DNA of 39,741 nt from Chitinophagales bacterium. Lineage in GTDB: Bacteria > Bacteroidota > Bacteroidia > Chitinophagales > Chitinophagaceae. Under the pieces are notes generated by a model. That model did not search any database, was not told the DNA's origin, and worked only from the letters and a program-made list of their open reading frames with translations. Shown in pieces: positions 16,668-24,996 of this stretch. The translations under genes and the position numbers were made by a program. The stretch lies in contig JAATGJ010000126.1 of the NCBI GenBank assembly GCA_015654695.1, positions 1-39,741 of the forward strand. The letters run 5' to 3'. Every line of letters starts with the position of its first letter. The stretch's first letter is position 1.

Positions 16668-17403
16668 AAGTTCTGTTAACCGGCTTGTACTCGAAAATGT
16701 TTCGCATAGTTACGGGGCAGTAGCTGTTCTTAATCATCTGAGCCTGGTAGTGAATCCCGGTGAGATAGTGGTATTGGTAGGTCCTTCCGGTTGTGGCAAA
16801 ACAACCATATTGAATTTATTATCCGGTCATATCGAACCTATGTCAGGTTCCATACAAAGAGAAGGCGTCATCCGCACGGTATATCAGCATGACGGTCTTT
16901 TTCCCTGGCTTACTGTTCTGGAAAATATTTCTATTGGATTACGTTCGCTAAAGGATGCAACGCAACGTGAAAAGGAGTTGCGTGAATTGCTTGAGCTGAT
17001 CCACCTCGAAGGTTTTGAACATCATTATCCGCACCAGTTGTCAGGAGGCATGAAGCAGCGGGTGGAACTGGCACGGGTGCTTGCCGGTGATTCAGACATA
17101 TTATTGATGGACGAACCATTCTCCGCACTGGATTACCAGACAAGGCTTCGTATGCGGCATGAGTTGGTTCGTTTGCTTAAAGAACGCCCCCGCACTGTTG
17201 TCTTTGTTACACATGATATAGAAGAAGCCGCGCAATTAGCCGATCGTGTGTTGGTATTATCCAATCGCCCTGCAACGATCAGCCACGAATTGCAAATAAA
17301 TGCACAACGCCCAAGGGACCTTACTGACAATGCCGTCATCGAAGCTATGACAGCGATACTGAAGGAACTTGGATTGCAAACATCTGATCGCAATGATGTA
17401 TAA
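16657..17403 (+). CDS. ABC transporter ATP-binding protein (nitrate/sulfonate/taurine type)
   Basis: An ATPase of about 248 residues, the energy-coupling subunit of the importer. Walker A is GPSGCGKTT, the signature LSGGMKQRVELAR, Walker B ILLMDEPFSALD, with the H-loop at VFVTHDIEEA. An in-frame ATG exists at 16642, but the one at 16657 (MKDKSSVNRLVLENV) overlaps the permease stop by 11 bp in the usual coupled way and keeps a normal N-terminus, so it is preferred. The binding-protein gene follows 64 bp downstream. Confidence 0.92.
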   Translation: MKDKSSVNRLVLENVSHSYGAVAVLNHLSLVVNPGEIVVLVGPSGCGKTTILNLLSGHIEPMSGSIQREGVIRTVYQHDGLFPWLTVLENISIGLRSLKDATQREKELRELLELIHLEGFEHHYPHQLSGGMKQRVELARVLAGDSDILLMDEPFSALDYQTRLRMRHELVRLLKERPRTVVFVTHDIEEAAQLADRVLVLSNRPATISHELQINAQRPRDLTDNAVIEAMTAILKELGLQTSDRNDV

Positions 17404-17467
17404 ATCTTTTGACGATGATCTTTTATTATCCCAACCTGAATTAAACTAATTTTGGAATACGACTATC

Positions 17468-18547
17468 ATGAAACTCTCCATCACCGGTATTATTATAGGT
17501 GTTATTCTCACCCTCACGGTGCTGGGCCTGCTCCGCTATCGCCCCTGGAATAGCAATGGCGCTATCAATGCCCGCGATGTGATACATGAGGGATCAAATA
17601 AAAAAGCGCAGCGTGAACTGACGGTAGGTTATCTGCCGGTTACCTGTCACCTTACTTGCCCGGTTACCGATTTTGCATCTAAGACAACCGAGACCAATAC
17701 AAATTTCAATTCCCGTGTATTCTCCGATTTCCCGACAGTGGTAAGCGCTTTGGAAGCAAAACAGGTGCAGGCCACTTTTATGATCGTGCCATTAGCCATG
17801 AAGTTGCGTGAGCAAGGCGTACCAGTTAAGATCTGTTATCTCGGTCATCGCGATGGTTCTGAAATTGTGGTAGGCAAGAACAGCCGGATCAGGAGCCTGG
17901 TGGATCTTAAAGGTAAAAAAGTAGCTATACCAAGCCTGTACAGCAACCAGCATTTTGTTATTCACAAACTCATGGAAGATCACGGCATGAAGCCGGAAGA
18001 CATCACCTTCATTGTATTGCCGCCGCCGGATATGCCGACCTCGCTGGCAGCAGGCGCTATTGACGGTTACTTTGTCGGCGAACCCTTTTGTGCGAAGGCA
18101 GAACTTGATGGTATAGGGCGTATTCTTTATTATGCCAGGGATGTATGGCCCAATTTTATTTCCTGCGCACTGGTAGTGCATGAGGATCTGATACGTGATA
18201 ACCCGGAGATTGTACAGGACCTGGTTAGGGGTATTGCGGAGTCTGGCAAATGGGCGGAAACGCACCGCGCAGAAGCTGCAAAATTAGCCGCACCCTATTA
18301 TCGCCAGGACCAGAAAGTACTAAACTATGTATTAACTGCCGATCCGAAACGTGTGAGCTACCTGAAGCTGACACCCATCGACGAAGACCTGCAGCAGATA
18401 CAGGACCAGGGAATAAAAATGGGACTTCTTACAAAGAGAATCCCTATGAATGAACTCATTGATCGTGATTTCGTACCGAAAGTAATAACGACTGCTCCCA
18501 TTGATGCGGCGAAAATACCGGAACCCAAAGAAGTGAAAACCCATTAA
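17468..18547 (+). CDS. ABC transporter substrate-binding protein with N-terminal membrane anchor
   Basis: A 359-residue binding protein of the NMT1/SsuA-like class. The N-terminus (ITGIIIGVILTLTVLGLL) has no lipobox or clear cleavage site, so it is probably an uncleaved anchor. The ligand domain begins LTVGYLPVTCHLTCPVTDFA, with Cys60 and Cys64 (CxxxC) at the place where the first ligand-binding loop lies. GEPFCAK carries a further Cys in the second lobe, and LVDLKGKKVAIPS is the usual linker motif. The substrate is unknown; nitrate, sulfonate, taurine and thiamine-precursor carriers are relatives. The cysteines suggest a ligand or mode of binding unlike sulfonate carriers. Confidence 0.88.
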   Translation: MKLSITGIIIGVILTLTVLGLLRYRPWNSNGAINARDVIHEGSNKKAQRELTVGYLPVTCHLTCPVTDFASKTTETNTNFNSRVFSDFPTVVSALEAKQVQATFMIVPLAMKLREQGVPVKICYLGHRDGSEIVVGKNSRIRSLVDLKGKKVAIPSLYSNQHFVIHKLMEDHGMKPEDITFIVLPPPDMPTSLAAGAIDGYFVGEPFCAKAELDGIGRILYYARDVWPNFISCALVVHEDLIRDNPEIVQDLVRGIAESGKWAETHRAEAAKLAAPYYRQDQKVLNYVLTADPKRVSYLKLTPIDEDLQQIQDQGIKMGLLTKRIPMNELIDRDFVPKVITTAPIDAAKIPEPKEVKTH

Positions 18548-18733
18548 TAATAAATCAGCCTACTATTTTTTTGCTGGCTTTACTGGTAGTATATCATGCC
18601 AAATGTTTGCCGGGCGATAAGAAAAGTATCTTGAAAATGTATATTTACCTTCTTCCAGCCTTACCGGCTATGTATGAAATTCCATATCTTTAAATTATTC
18701 AAAATCTATTTCTTACTATTAAAAACTACTACA

Positions 18734-19087
18734 ATGGATGACAATCAAAACATCGAACTCATCGTCAATAACCAGGAAACGATCAAAAGTAACCAGGGGG
18801 TAATTACGGGTAACCAGGGAGTGATCAAAGGCAACCAGGGAACAATTCTTAAAAACCAGGGCATCATCAAAACAAACCAGGGTACACTTCTTAAAAACCA
18901 GGGAGTGATCAAAGGCAATCAAAAAGTAATTGTTGATAACCAGAAATCCTTAAAAGGAAACCAGGGCACCATCATTTCCAACCAGAAGACAATCATCAAT
19001 AATCAAAAGGTGATCCTGAAGAATCAAAAAACCCTTGACCTGATCCTTAAAAACCAGCAAACGATCCTGAAGCTGCTAAAAAAATAA
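18734..19087 (+). CDS. small NQ-heptad coiled-coil protein
   Basis: A protein of 117 residues that I do not recognise from any named family. After a short start (MDDNQNIELIVN) it consists of twelve consecutive seven-residue units of the form NQ-x-(V/T/I)-I/L-x-x (residues 13-96), then a ten-residue variant unit, another NQ unit and LLKK. Aligned as a coiled coil, I/L falls at a and Asn at d, the pattern of the N-at-d layers known from trimeric coiled coils. An upstream in-frame ATG at 18674 would add a hydrophobic stretch (FKLFKIYFLLLK), but 18734 is chosen because the upstream part is not repeat-like. A terminator follows at 19139-19167. Confidence 0.7.
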   Translation: MDDNQNIELIVNNQETIKSNQGVITGNQGVIKGNQGTILKNQGIIKTNQGTLLKNQGVIKGNQKVIVDNQKSLKGNQGTIISNQKTIINNQKVILKNQKTLDLILKNQQTILKLLKK

Positions 19088-19138
19088 TTGGGAATGATTT
19101 CTTAAAAGCGCTGTAACCGGGTGATATGCTTTATTATG

Positions 19139-19167
19139 AAATGGGATGAAAACGATCCCATTTTTTT
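19139..19167 (+). terminator. intrinsic terminator after the NQ-repeat gene
   Basis: Nine-base arms AAATGGGAT (19139-19147) and ATCCCATTT (19155-19163) enclose a seven-base loop and are followed by T residues through 19167. It may work in both directions, since the next gene converges from the right and ends at 19170. Confidence 0.8.
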
Positions 19168-19169
19168 AT

Positions 19170-19400
19170 TTAGTCAATAAACTTCAATTTTCTTGTCAGC
19201 TTATTGGCCACGGGAAAAATGATCAATGCGGCACAGTAGGCCACCGGGAACATGATGATCCATGTCTTCATGTATTGCACCGTCCAACCATCATGAAATC
19301 CATAGTTCCAGATGATTCCTATAAGTGTCATCAGCAATGTCATCGGAACAATGATGAAAGCAGTATGAATGTACTTCCTGAATTTGTTTTTAACAGTCAT
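19170..19400 (-). CDS. small DUF2798-like membrane protein
   Basis: A 76-residue protein with two membrane helices (AFIIVPMTLLMTLIGIIWNY and WIIMFPVAYCAALIIFPVA) and basic ends (KNKFRKY at the start, NKLTRKLKF at the end). This matches the two-helix layout and the FPxAY...FPxANKLTRK pattern of DUF2798 proteins, whose function is not known. It stands alone, converging on the NQ-repeat gene. Confidence 0.75.
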   Translation of the reverse strand: MTVKNKFRKYIHTAFIIVPMTLLMTLIGIIWNYGFHDGWTVQYMKTWIIMFPVAYCAALIIFPVANKLTRKLKFID

Positions 19401-19590
19401 AAAAATGGCAATTACAATCGTTTAATAAAATCCGCTGAAGCAGGTTCACTAAAGATATAAAGTTGATGGTATAATTTAAAAAAAATTATGGCTCCATGTT
19501 TTGAAAAGAGTTACGAAGTTCCGGGTGCAGGTTCGATATCTGCCGGAACTACTTTCTTTCTCCAATCAGGAGATTCATATCCTGCAATAT

Positions 19591-19623
19591 AAAAAAGTGC
19601 TGCCAGTTATTTACCGGCAGCAC
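19591..19623 (-). terminator. intrinsic terminator after the GMC-DUF1080 gene
   Basis: Read on the minus strand, GTGCTGCC and GGCAGCAC arms (19597-19604 and 19616-19623) form a hairpin with a short AT loop. It is followed by six T residues (the A run at 19591-19596), 22 bp past the stop at 19646. Confidence 0.85.
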
Positions 19624-19645
19624 CATCATCAAAGTTCGAATGTTA

Positions 19646-21997
19646 CTATAACTCTTTTACCACGATATTCCGGAATGCCACCCGTTTGCCCGGAAAAGCC
19701 TGTAAACCCATAAAAGTGGGCATTGACTGCGTTGTCGGCAATCCCTTATTGGGATTCTCACTTACAAAATTGGTAACCAACTGACCGTTTAAGTTTACAT
19801 TATACTTATTGCCGGTTACTTCAATTTCAAACAAGTTCCATTCGCCTGCGGGCTTAGCCGCTACTGGTTTTGTGTCCTGTACCGGTTCATTGTAGATAGC
19901 TCCTGTTTGATGAATGGGAGATCCGTCCGGTGCGCCGTTTTCATCTATCTGTACTTCATAACCAAAGTCAACGCCTACATAAGCGCCGTTTACATATCCT
20001 TTCGTTTCAGGATCAGGGAAACGTAAAAATATCCCGGAGTTATCATCATCCCTGTACCGTTTCCATTCCAATGATAATTTAAAATCTTTGGGTAACGGTG
20101 ATGTACACATCAGCAATCCCATGTCCTGCCCCGGCAATGTTTCCAGCGCGCCATCATTTAAAATAAAATCTCCGGCGCCTACCATCTTCCAGCCTTCTAT
20201 ATGCAGATCATCAAACAACACTTTTGTCTTGGGTGCATTAACAGTAAAGGGTACCGCATCCGGGATAATATATTTCGCCGTTCTTCTTACCAATGCAATA
20301 CCTGTCAGCATCGGGTTAGGAGAACCAATGGTTGGGAATAAGGCGGCAGACGCTACAAAACAATTGGCAACATGATGAAACCTTCCCTCCGTATTGGTAA
20401 CAGATGCAGCAGGATCATCACCCATCCATAACGTTCCGGCTTCATGATGTGTAGCGCCTGATCCATCCCGCATCCTTGCCAGTTCTTTAACCGGCAGGCC
20501 GTTGGCAAAAACTTTGATAATATTATCGGCAGTTTTATCCATCGCATCCCAGACAGCCATATCTTTTTCAGAAGCGGCGATATTTACAAATGCACGCTGT
20601 ACCCCGAACTCATCAGGCTCACTATCCAACTGTACAAAGTTTTGCGGGTTCATAGTCTCCATCTCTCCTATCCCGCGGATAGTAATCACTACATGAGAAT
20701 CCGTAGCTGCTTTTAATTTATCAAACCCATCTATGTCCGGAACAATTTTAAACAATTCCGCTTCTGAGTTACTATCTGCTTCACCCAGCCCCGCTGCGGT
20801 GATCTGGTGATGATAATAGCTGGTGGTACCATCAGCATGTGTATGCCTGCTTTTTACGAATAGCGCAGATGCCTGTAATTCTTTAACTGCATTGGAAAGA
20901 TGTGTCAGCGCTTTTCTTGGAATACGAACAGTAAGATTAGAGCGTAAATGCGCCATCAGGTTCTTTCCAAACAGGTGATAGTTGGGTACTCCCTGGAATG
21001 AATTTAATGCAAGGCGTGTACTTTCTACCGTAGCCAACGCAACAATTACCTGGCCGTTTGCCGGTAATGGGATAATACCCTGGTTGGTTTCCACCCCGGT
21101 TACTTTTGTACCATCGAATACCAGCCTGTTGACATGACATACCGGAACTACCATTAACCGTTTTTTAAAATCATCTCCTTTGCTTTCAACAGCAGCCGTT
21201 CTTACAGCTTTGATCAGCAAAGGCACTGAGCTGAATTTATTATTACAGAAAAATCCCCTGCGGGCTTCTGTTTCCACTGCGAGTGGTGCTTCCAGCTTAT
21301 TGATGTCTTCCCTTGAAGGATCTATATCATCCAGGTGCAGCTCCAGTTCATCCAGCGGGATGGCGCCCTGTATTTTTCCATTATTAATACCATCAAATAA
21401 CTGTTGCCGCATTGCATCGTGCATATCGCTTTTGATAAAATCGTTGGTTTGTGTAACACCCATTTGCGCTGCCGCTTCCCTGAAATAGATATCGTTCAGA
21501 TCATTGACCACATCATCCGGCCACCTGTCAGCAGGCATTTCCTCATCTAATAATTGCGGGGACCATCCTCCCCAGAATACAGAACGTCCACCGATACAAT
21601 AGGCCAGGCCCGGAAACTTTGTTGCGGAATGCCAGGGCAATCCCCATACTTCATTGCGTGGTGTAAGGGCTTGTCCCGTCATCCGCAGTTCAGCAATGCT
21701 GGTGGGCGATGGCAGATTGATACCCATTAAAGGAATGTTCTGTACGTGAGTAGGCAGCAACATCGGGCCGCCTTCCAAAACGAGAATGCGATGGTTTCTT
21801 GCTTTGTCCTGGTCAAAGAGGCGCTGTGCAATGGCTGCACCAAAAGAACCTGCGCCAATGACAATAATATCAAATGCTTTAGCATCAGGCCGCAGGGTTT
21901 TATCCGTTGTCTGAAGCGCTTCGTCTAACCCGTTACAAACATAACGGCCAATGACATCTTTGGTGAAATTTGTGGACTGGGTTGTTTTCGGAGTCAT
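19646..21997 (-). CDS. GMC-family FAD oxidoreductase fused to a DUF1080 (3-keto-glycoside hydrolase-like) domain
   Basis: A 783-residue fusion. Residues about 42-585 are a GMC-type flavoprotein: the FAD Rossmann motif VIGAGSFGAAIA (GxGxxG at 48-53), LVLEGGP, and the C-terminal catalytic part with THHEAGTLWMG (His517/518) and IGSPNPMLTG (Asn561). Residues about 595-783 form a DUF1080 jelly-roll domain (FDDLHIEGWKMV, then GIFLRFPDPETKGYVNGAYV, GYEVQIDENG, GEWNLFEIEVTG). DUF1080 proteins include enzymes that cleave 3-keto-glycosides, while some GMC flavoenzymes oxidise sugars, so the fusion may couple sugar oxidation to cleavage. No signal peptide is seen, which is unusual for DUF1080 proteins. 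It has its own terminator. Confidence 0.88.
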   Translation of the reverse strand: MTPKTTQSTNFTKDVIGRYVCNGLDEALQTTDKTLRPDAKAFDIIVIGAGSFGAAIAQRLFDQDKARNHRILVLEGGPMLLPTHVQNIPLMGINLPSPTSIAELRMTGQALTPRNEVWGLPWHSATKFPGLAYCIGGRSVFWGGWSPQLLDEEMPADRWPDDVVNDLNDIYFREAAAQMGVTQTNDFIKSDMHDAMRQQLFDGINNGKIQGAIPLDELELHLDDIDPSREDINKLEAPLAVETEARRGFFCNNKFSSVPLLIKAVRTAAVESKGDDFKKRLMVVPVCHVNRLVFDGTKVTGVETNQGIIPLPANGQVIVALATVESTRLALNSFQGVPNYHLFGKNLMAHLRSNLTVRIPRKALTHLSNAVKELQASALFVKSRHTHADGTTSYYHHQITAAGLGEADSNSEAELFKIVPDIDGFDKLKAATDSHVVITIRGIGEMETMNPQNFVQLDSEPDEFGVQRAFVNIAASEKDMAVWDAMDKTADNIIKVFANGLPVKELARMRDGSGATHHEAGTLWMGDDPAASVTNTEGRFHHVANCFVASAALFPTIGSPNPMLTGIALVRRTAKYIIPDAVPFTVNAPKTKVLFDDLHIEGWKMVGAGDFILNDGALETLPGQDMGLLMCTSPLPKDFKLSLEWKRYRDDDNSGIFLRFPDPETKGYVNGAYVGVDFGYEVQIDENGAPDGSPIHQTGAIYNEPVQDTKPVAAKPAGEWNLFEIEVTGNKYNVNLNGQLVTNFVSENPNKGLPTTQSMPTFMGLQAFPGKRVAFRNIVVKEL

Positions 21998-22279
21998 AGT
22001 AAAAGATTTTGAGTGAAGAAATAAATAGTAATGCTTGTCTATTTAATCAAAGCTTTCACAAGGCTCCTGTATATATAAGACCAGTGTACACAACCTGGAA
22101 ATAAGAGCAGAAAAATGCCGTGACAGATTACAGGTGATATGAAGTTACAATACCCTTTTTCCCGTTCCCAGAAAAATTTCTTCACAAGGGTTAATATCTG
22201 CCAGCCGCCATGTTTGGTTTTAAAACGGGAAATCACTTCTCAAAAAAAATATCTAATTTCCTATTCTAAACAACTCACC

Positions 22280-22714
22280 ATGGCTACACCAACCAAACCT
22301 TCTACATTTCTTTTATTTCCCTGGGGTCTCATGTCTATCGTGCTGGTACTGCTGCTGAACTTAACGCTTAACAATGCCTGGTTCAGCAAAAACTGGAGCT
22401 GGATCGCACTGGTATTAATTATCCCCGCAGCTATACTGGAGAATTTTAAAGTAGGCTACTCTACGATGCGGATCATGTTCCTGAAAGTCGTTTTTTCACT
22501 GATCTCCTTCTTACTTGTGGGAATGGCTTTCGGTTCGGCCCTTACCGGCTGGCATATTGACCGGTTTCAAAAAATCGAAGGCGTTAAATCCATTAGCCTT
22601 CCCTGGTATGTAATGCTTGCCCTGGCTGTTTTACTGCTGATACAGGTAGCTCAACTTTTCAGTATGCTCAAAGCGGTGAAGAGGGAGTTTATGCAGCTCG
22701 ATCCTGATCAGTAA
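22280..22714 (+). CDS. small membrane protein of unknown function
   Basis: A protein of 144 residues with four hydrophobic helices, not recognised. Segments are LFPWGLMSIVLVLLLNLTL, WIALVLIIPAAILENF, VVFSLISFLLVGMAFGSAL and WYVMLALAVLLLIQVAQLF, with a charged tail (KAVKREFMQLDPDQ). The open frame extends up to 22139, but the upstream part is basic and not protein-like, so ATG 22280 (MATPTKPSTFLLFPW) is chosen. It converges on the last carotenoid gene with a 32-bp gap. Confidence 0.65.
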   Translation: MATPTKPSTFLLFPWGLMSIVLVLLLNLTLNNAWFSKNWSWIALVLIIPAAILENFKVGYSTMRIMFLKVVFSLISFLLVGMAFGSALTGWHIDRFQKIEGVKSISLPWYVMLALAVLLLIQVAQLFSMLKAVKREFMQLDPDQ

Positions 22715-22746
22715 TATATCCGGATCGTAACGGATGTTTAGAAAAT

Positions 22747-23898
22747 TTACAATTGCCGTAACGCTGCTTTAAGAAAAGGAAGAGTGGGAAGCGAAGAAAT
22801 AATTTTCAATTCATCTTTTACTGAACTTTCATTGTCCAAAAACCTCAGCACCTGCCGGGGTTTATTTTTTTTGAATAACTGAGTAAATATTTTATCGCCA
22901 GCCAGTTTATTGTGATAAAGAATGTAGAGCAATGTATTGTCATAAAACCGGAATCGTTTGGGGGCAGCCGGAAGATAGTTTAAGTTTTTACCGGTTATTA
23001 AATAGTCCACTACCTGCTGGCTTTGTTTTTGAATAAACTGGAAAGTATAGCCGCTAGAAGCTTTTGTTTGCCCACCCGCTGTACCGATCTGCCAGCCATT
23101 TCCTGCAAAGGAAAATTTTTCATTTGTCATGGGAATTACGCCAAACTCCTGTTCCTGCACAGTATATTCATCTATACCAAGAAAAGAATGAATATAGTTT
23201 CCTAATTCTTTATCATATTCTTCCGGGGGCAACAGTTCTTTGGTAAACAACGTGTATTCAACCAACGCGGAAGTAGCGCTGAATGGTAACACATAGGCAA
23301 AGGTGGTTCCATGTTGCTGGTGCATCCGGAAGTCCATTATAGTTGCCTGCGCCGGATCAAATGATGGTTTTGCTGTTTCAATAAGCCATCCTTTAAAATG
23401 CTGCAAAAGCCTGATGCTTTTTTTATTTTGTTCGCCCGGTTTATAAATAGAATTAAAAATGTGTGTGCCTGTAGCAAATAACCTGAATTCACGATCATTC
23501 AACCTGAGTAGCAGGTCATCTTTTTCATACTCCCATTTTTTCACATCTGCATACACCATTTCAATACTATTCTGTTTGGCTATTTCAGTAAAACAATACT
23601 GGTAAAAATCAATTCCCCGTATCATCTTATACTGGTAAGGGGTAATGTTCATGGCAGAAGAAAATTCATTACTTAAAAAGGAAACCCTGTCCCATTTCCT
23701 GTAAACCACCTCGTCAAAAAAACCATTTTCTTTTTCCCAGAAACACCAGGTGCGGTCATTTTTTGTTTTAGGTTCTTTATCGAGCAATAAAATTTTCTTA
23801 CCGGTGAATTTACCACTACGGATCATCCGCATCAGCAGGCTAAGGCTGGCGCAACCGGCCCCTATAAAAATATAATCGTATGAAGTTGATGTAAGCAG
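22747..23898 (-). CDS. crtY: lycopene beta-cyclase
   Basis: A flavoprotein that closes the two ends of lycopene to make beta-carotene. The first ATG (23832) would give 361 residues but omit the nucleotide-binding loop. The frame extends upstream and encodes SYDYIFIGAGCASLSLL (GxGxxS) before that ATG, so the real start is upstream. No ATG is available there: candidates are CTG at 23896-23898 (383 residues, the family's usual length) or ATT at 23905-23907. Other motifs are KNDRTWCFWE, RGIDFYQYCF and GTAGGQTKASSGYTFQFI, all typical of CrtY. It is the last gene of the carotenoid operon. Confidence 0.9.
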   Translation of the reverse strand: MLTSTSYDYIFIGAGCASLSLLMRMIRSGKFTGKKILLLDKEPKTKNDRTWCFWEKENGFFDEVVYRKWDRVSFLSNEFSSAMNITPYQYKMIRGIDFYQYCFTEIAKQNSIEMVYADVKKWEYEKDDLLLRLNDREFRLFATGTHIFNSIYKPGEQNKKSIRLLQHFKGWLIETAKPSFDPAQATIMDFRMHQQHGTTFAYVLPFSATSALVEYTLFTKELLPPEEYDKELGNYIHSFLGIDEYTVQEQEFGVIPMTNEKFSFAGNGWQIGTAGGQTKASSGYTFQFIQKQSQQVVDYLITGKNLNYLPAAPKRFRFYDNTLLYILYHNKLAGDKIFTQLFKKNKPRQVLRFLDNESSVKDELKIISSLPTLPFLKAALRQL

Positions 23899-23940
23899 AT
23901 GAAGAATTATTGGCTAAAGATAGGAAGATGAACAGGCATG

Positions 23941-24447
23941 CTATGCTTCCGGGGCATACTCTACTTTCTTATTCCCTGCCATCAGCTTTTTATCCCGGCG
24001 GATTTTATCCCAGTACTTTTTAGCGACATATAACATACCGAAACTTTCGCCCTGGTGGCGATCAAGATGCTTGTGATGCATTTTGTGCGCCCAGCGGATT
24101 GCCCTTACATACGTATTATTGCTCCGGGTGAACCATTTGAACCGCTGATGAATGATGACATCATGTACCATGAAATAAGCAAACCCATACGCCATAACAC
24201 CAAAACCTATGGATTGCATCCACCATACATGATTAAATGAACCAAATCCTATGAGCAAGATACTCGGCACGGCGAATATGATAAAGAAAGCGTCATTCTT
24301 TTCGAAAAAACCCGGCTCTGTCTGGTGATGGTCCCTGTGGAGGTACCAGAGAAATCCATGCATGACAAATCTGTGCGTAAGCCAGCTTACACCTTCCATA
24401 GCTATGAATGTTCCCAATAAGATCAATATATAATAAACTGCTGTCAT
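23941..24447 (-). CDS. crtZ: beta-carotene hydroxylase
   Basis: A 168-residue membrane di-iron hydroxylase that adds hydroxyls at C3 and C3' of beta-carotene, giving zeaxanthin. The His clusters of the fatty-acid-hydroxylase superfamily are all visible: HRFVMHGFLWYLHRDHH, FMVHDVIIHQRF and RWAHKMHHKHLDRHQGESFG. Membrane helices are at residues 2-15 and about 50-85. It starts 9 bp after the idi stop. Length and motifs are standard for CrtZ. Confidence 0.95.
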   Translation of the reverse strand: MTAVYYILILLGTFIAMEGVSWLTHRFVMHGFLWYLHRDHHQTEPGFFEKNDAFFIIFAVPSILLIGFGSFNHVWWMQSIGFGVMAYGFAYFMVHDVIIHQRFKWFTRSNNTYVRAIRWAHKMHHKHLDRHQGESFGMLYVAKKYWDKIRRDKKLMAGNKKVEYAPEA

Positions 24448-24456
24448 CTGCTATTT

Positions 24457-24996
24457 TTAAGCGGCTATGATCTTATAATGCCGGTTCCACCATTCTTCCA
24501 TTTTTGGAAAAGCCAGGTGAAACCATGCCGTGAATTTATGGGGTTGTTGCTGCAAACAGGACCGCACTTCTTCCAGGTTTTTGTAACAATAATCCATTAC
24601 TTCCCCCTTGTTGAAATCAACTGGTCCATCATATTTACCTGCAAATACATGATCAAATTCATGCTCCGTCAATCCATTGTCAAAATTTGCCTGGTAAAGA
24701 AAGTCAAAAATCTTTTCAAGCTGAGCGGTAAATCCCATTTCTTCCTTTAACCTCCTCTGTGCAGCTTCATGTACTTCTTCACCCGGCTGCGGATGGCTGC
24801 AACAACTGTTTGTCCATAATCCCGCGCTATGATATTTATTCATCGCCCTGCGTTGCAACAATATTTCGCCTTTCGTATTGAAAATAAAAACACTGAATGC
24901 ACGATGAAGCAGCCCTTTCCGGTGTGCTTCCATTTTTTCTATCGTGCCGGTAGCTTCGTCCTTTTCATTTACCAATATTACTTCCTGTATCTCCAT
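24457..24996 (-). CDS. idi: isopentenyl-diphosphate delta-isomerase, type 1
   Basis: A 179-residue Nudix-fold enzyme that interconverts isopentenyl and dimethylallyl diphosphate, supplying precursors to the carotenoid pathway. The catalytic Cys lies in TNSCCSHPQPGE, and the metal and acid residues in EHEFDHVFAG, plus LLQRRAMNKYHSAGLW. Its start codon directly follows the crtB stop with no gap, which indicates translational coupling. Its presence within the crt genes suggests that precursor supply is induced together with the pigment enzymes. Confidence 0.95.
   Translation of the reverse strand: MEIQEVILVNEKDEATGTIEKMEAHRKGLLHRAFSVFIFNTKGEILLQRRAMNKYHSAGLWTNSCCSHPQPGEEVHEAAQRRLKEEMGFTAQLEKIFDFLYQANFDNGLTEHEFDHVFAGKYDGPVDFNKGEVMDYCYKNLEEVRSCLQQQPHKFTAWFHLAFPKMEEWWNRHYKIIAA

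Noticed and set aside
18674-18733. Longer start of the NQ-repeat protein with a hydrophobic segment (FKLFKIYFLLLK) as a signal peptide.
   Set aside because: The extension lacks a cleavage site and reads like an AT-rich leader; the repeat-containing ORF has a reasonable ATG at 18734.
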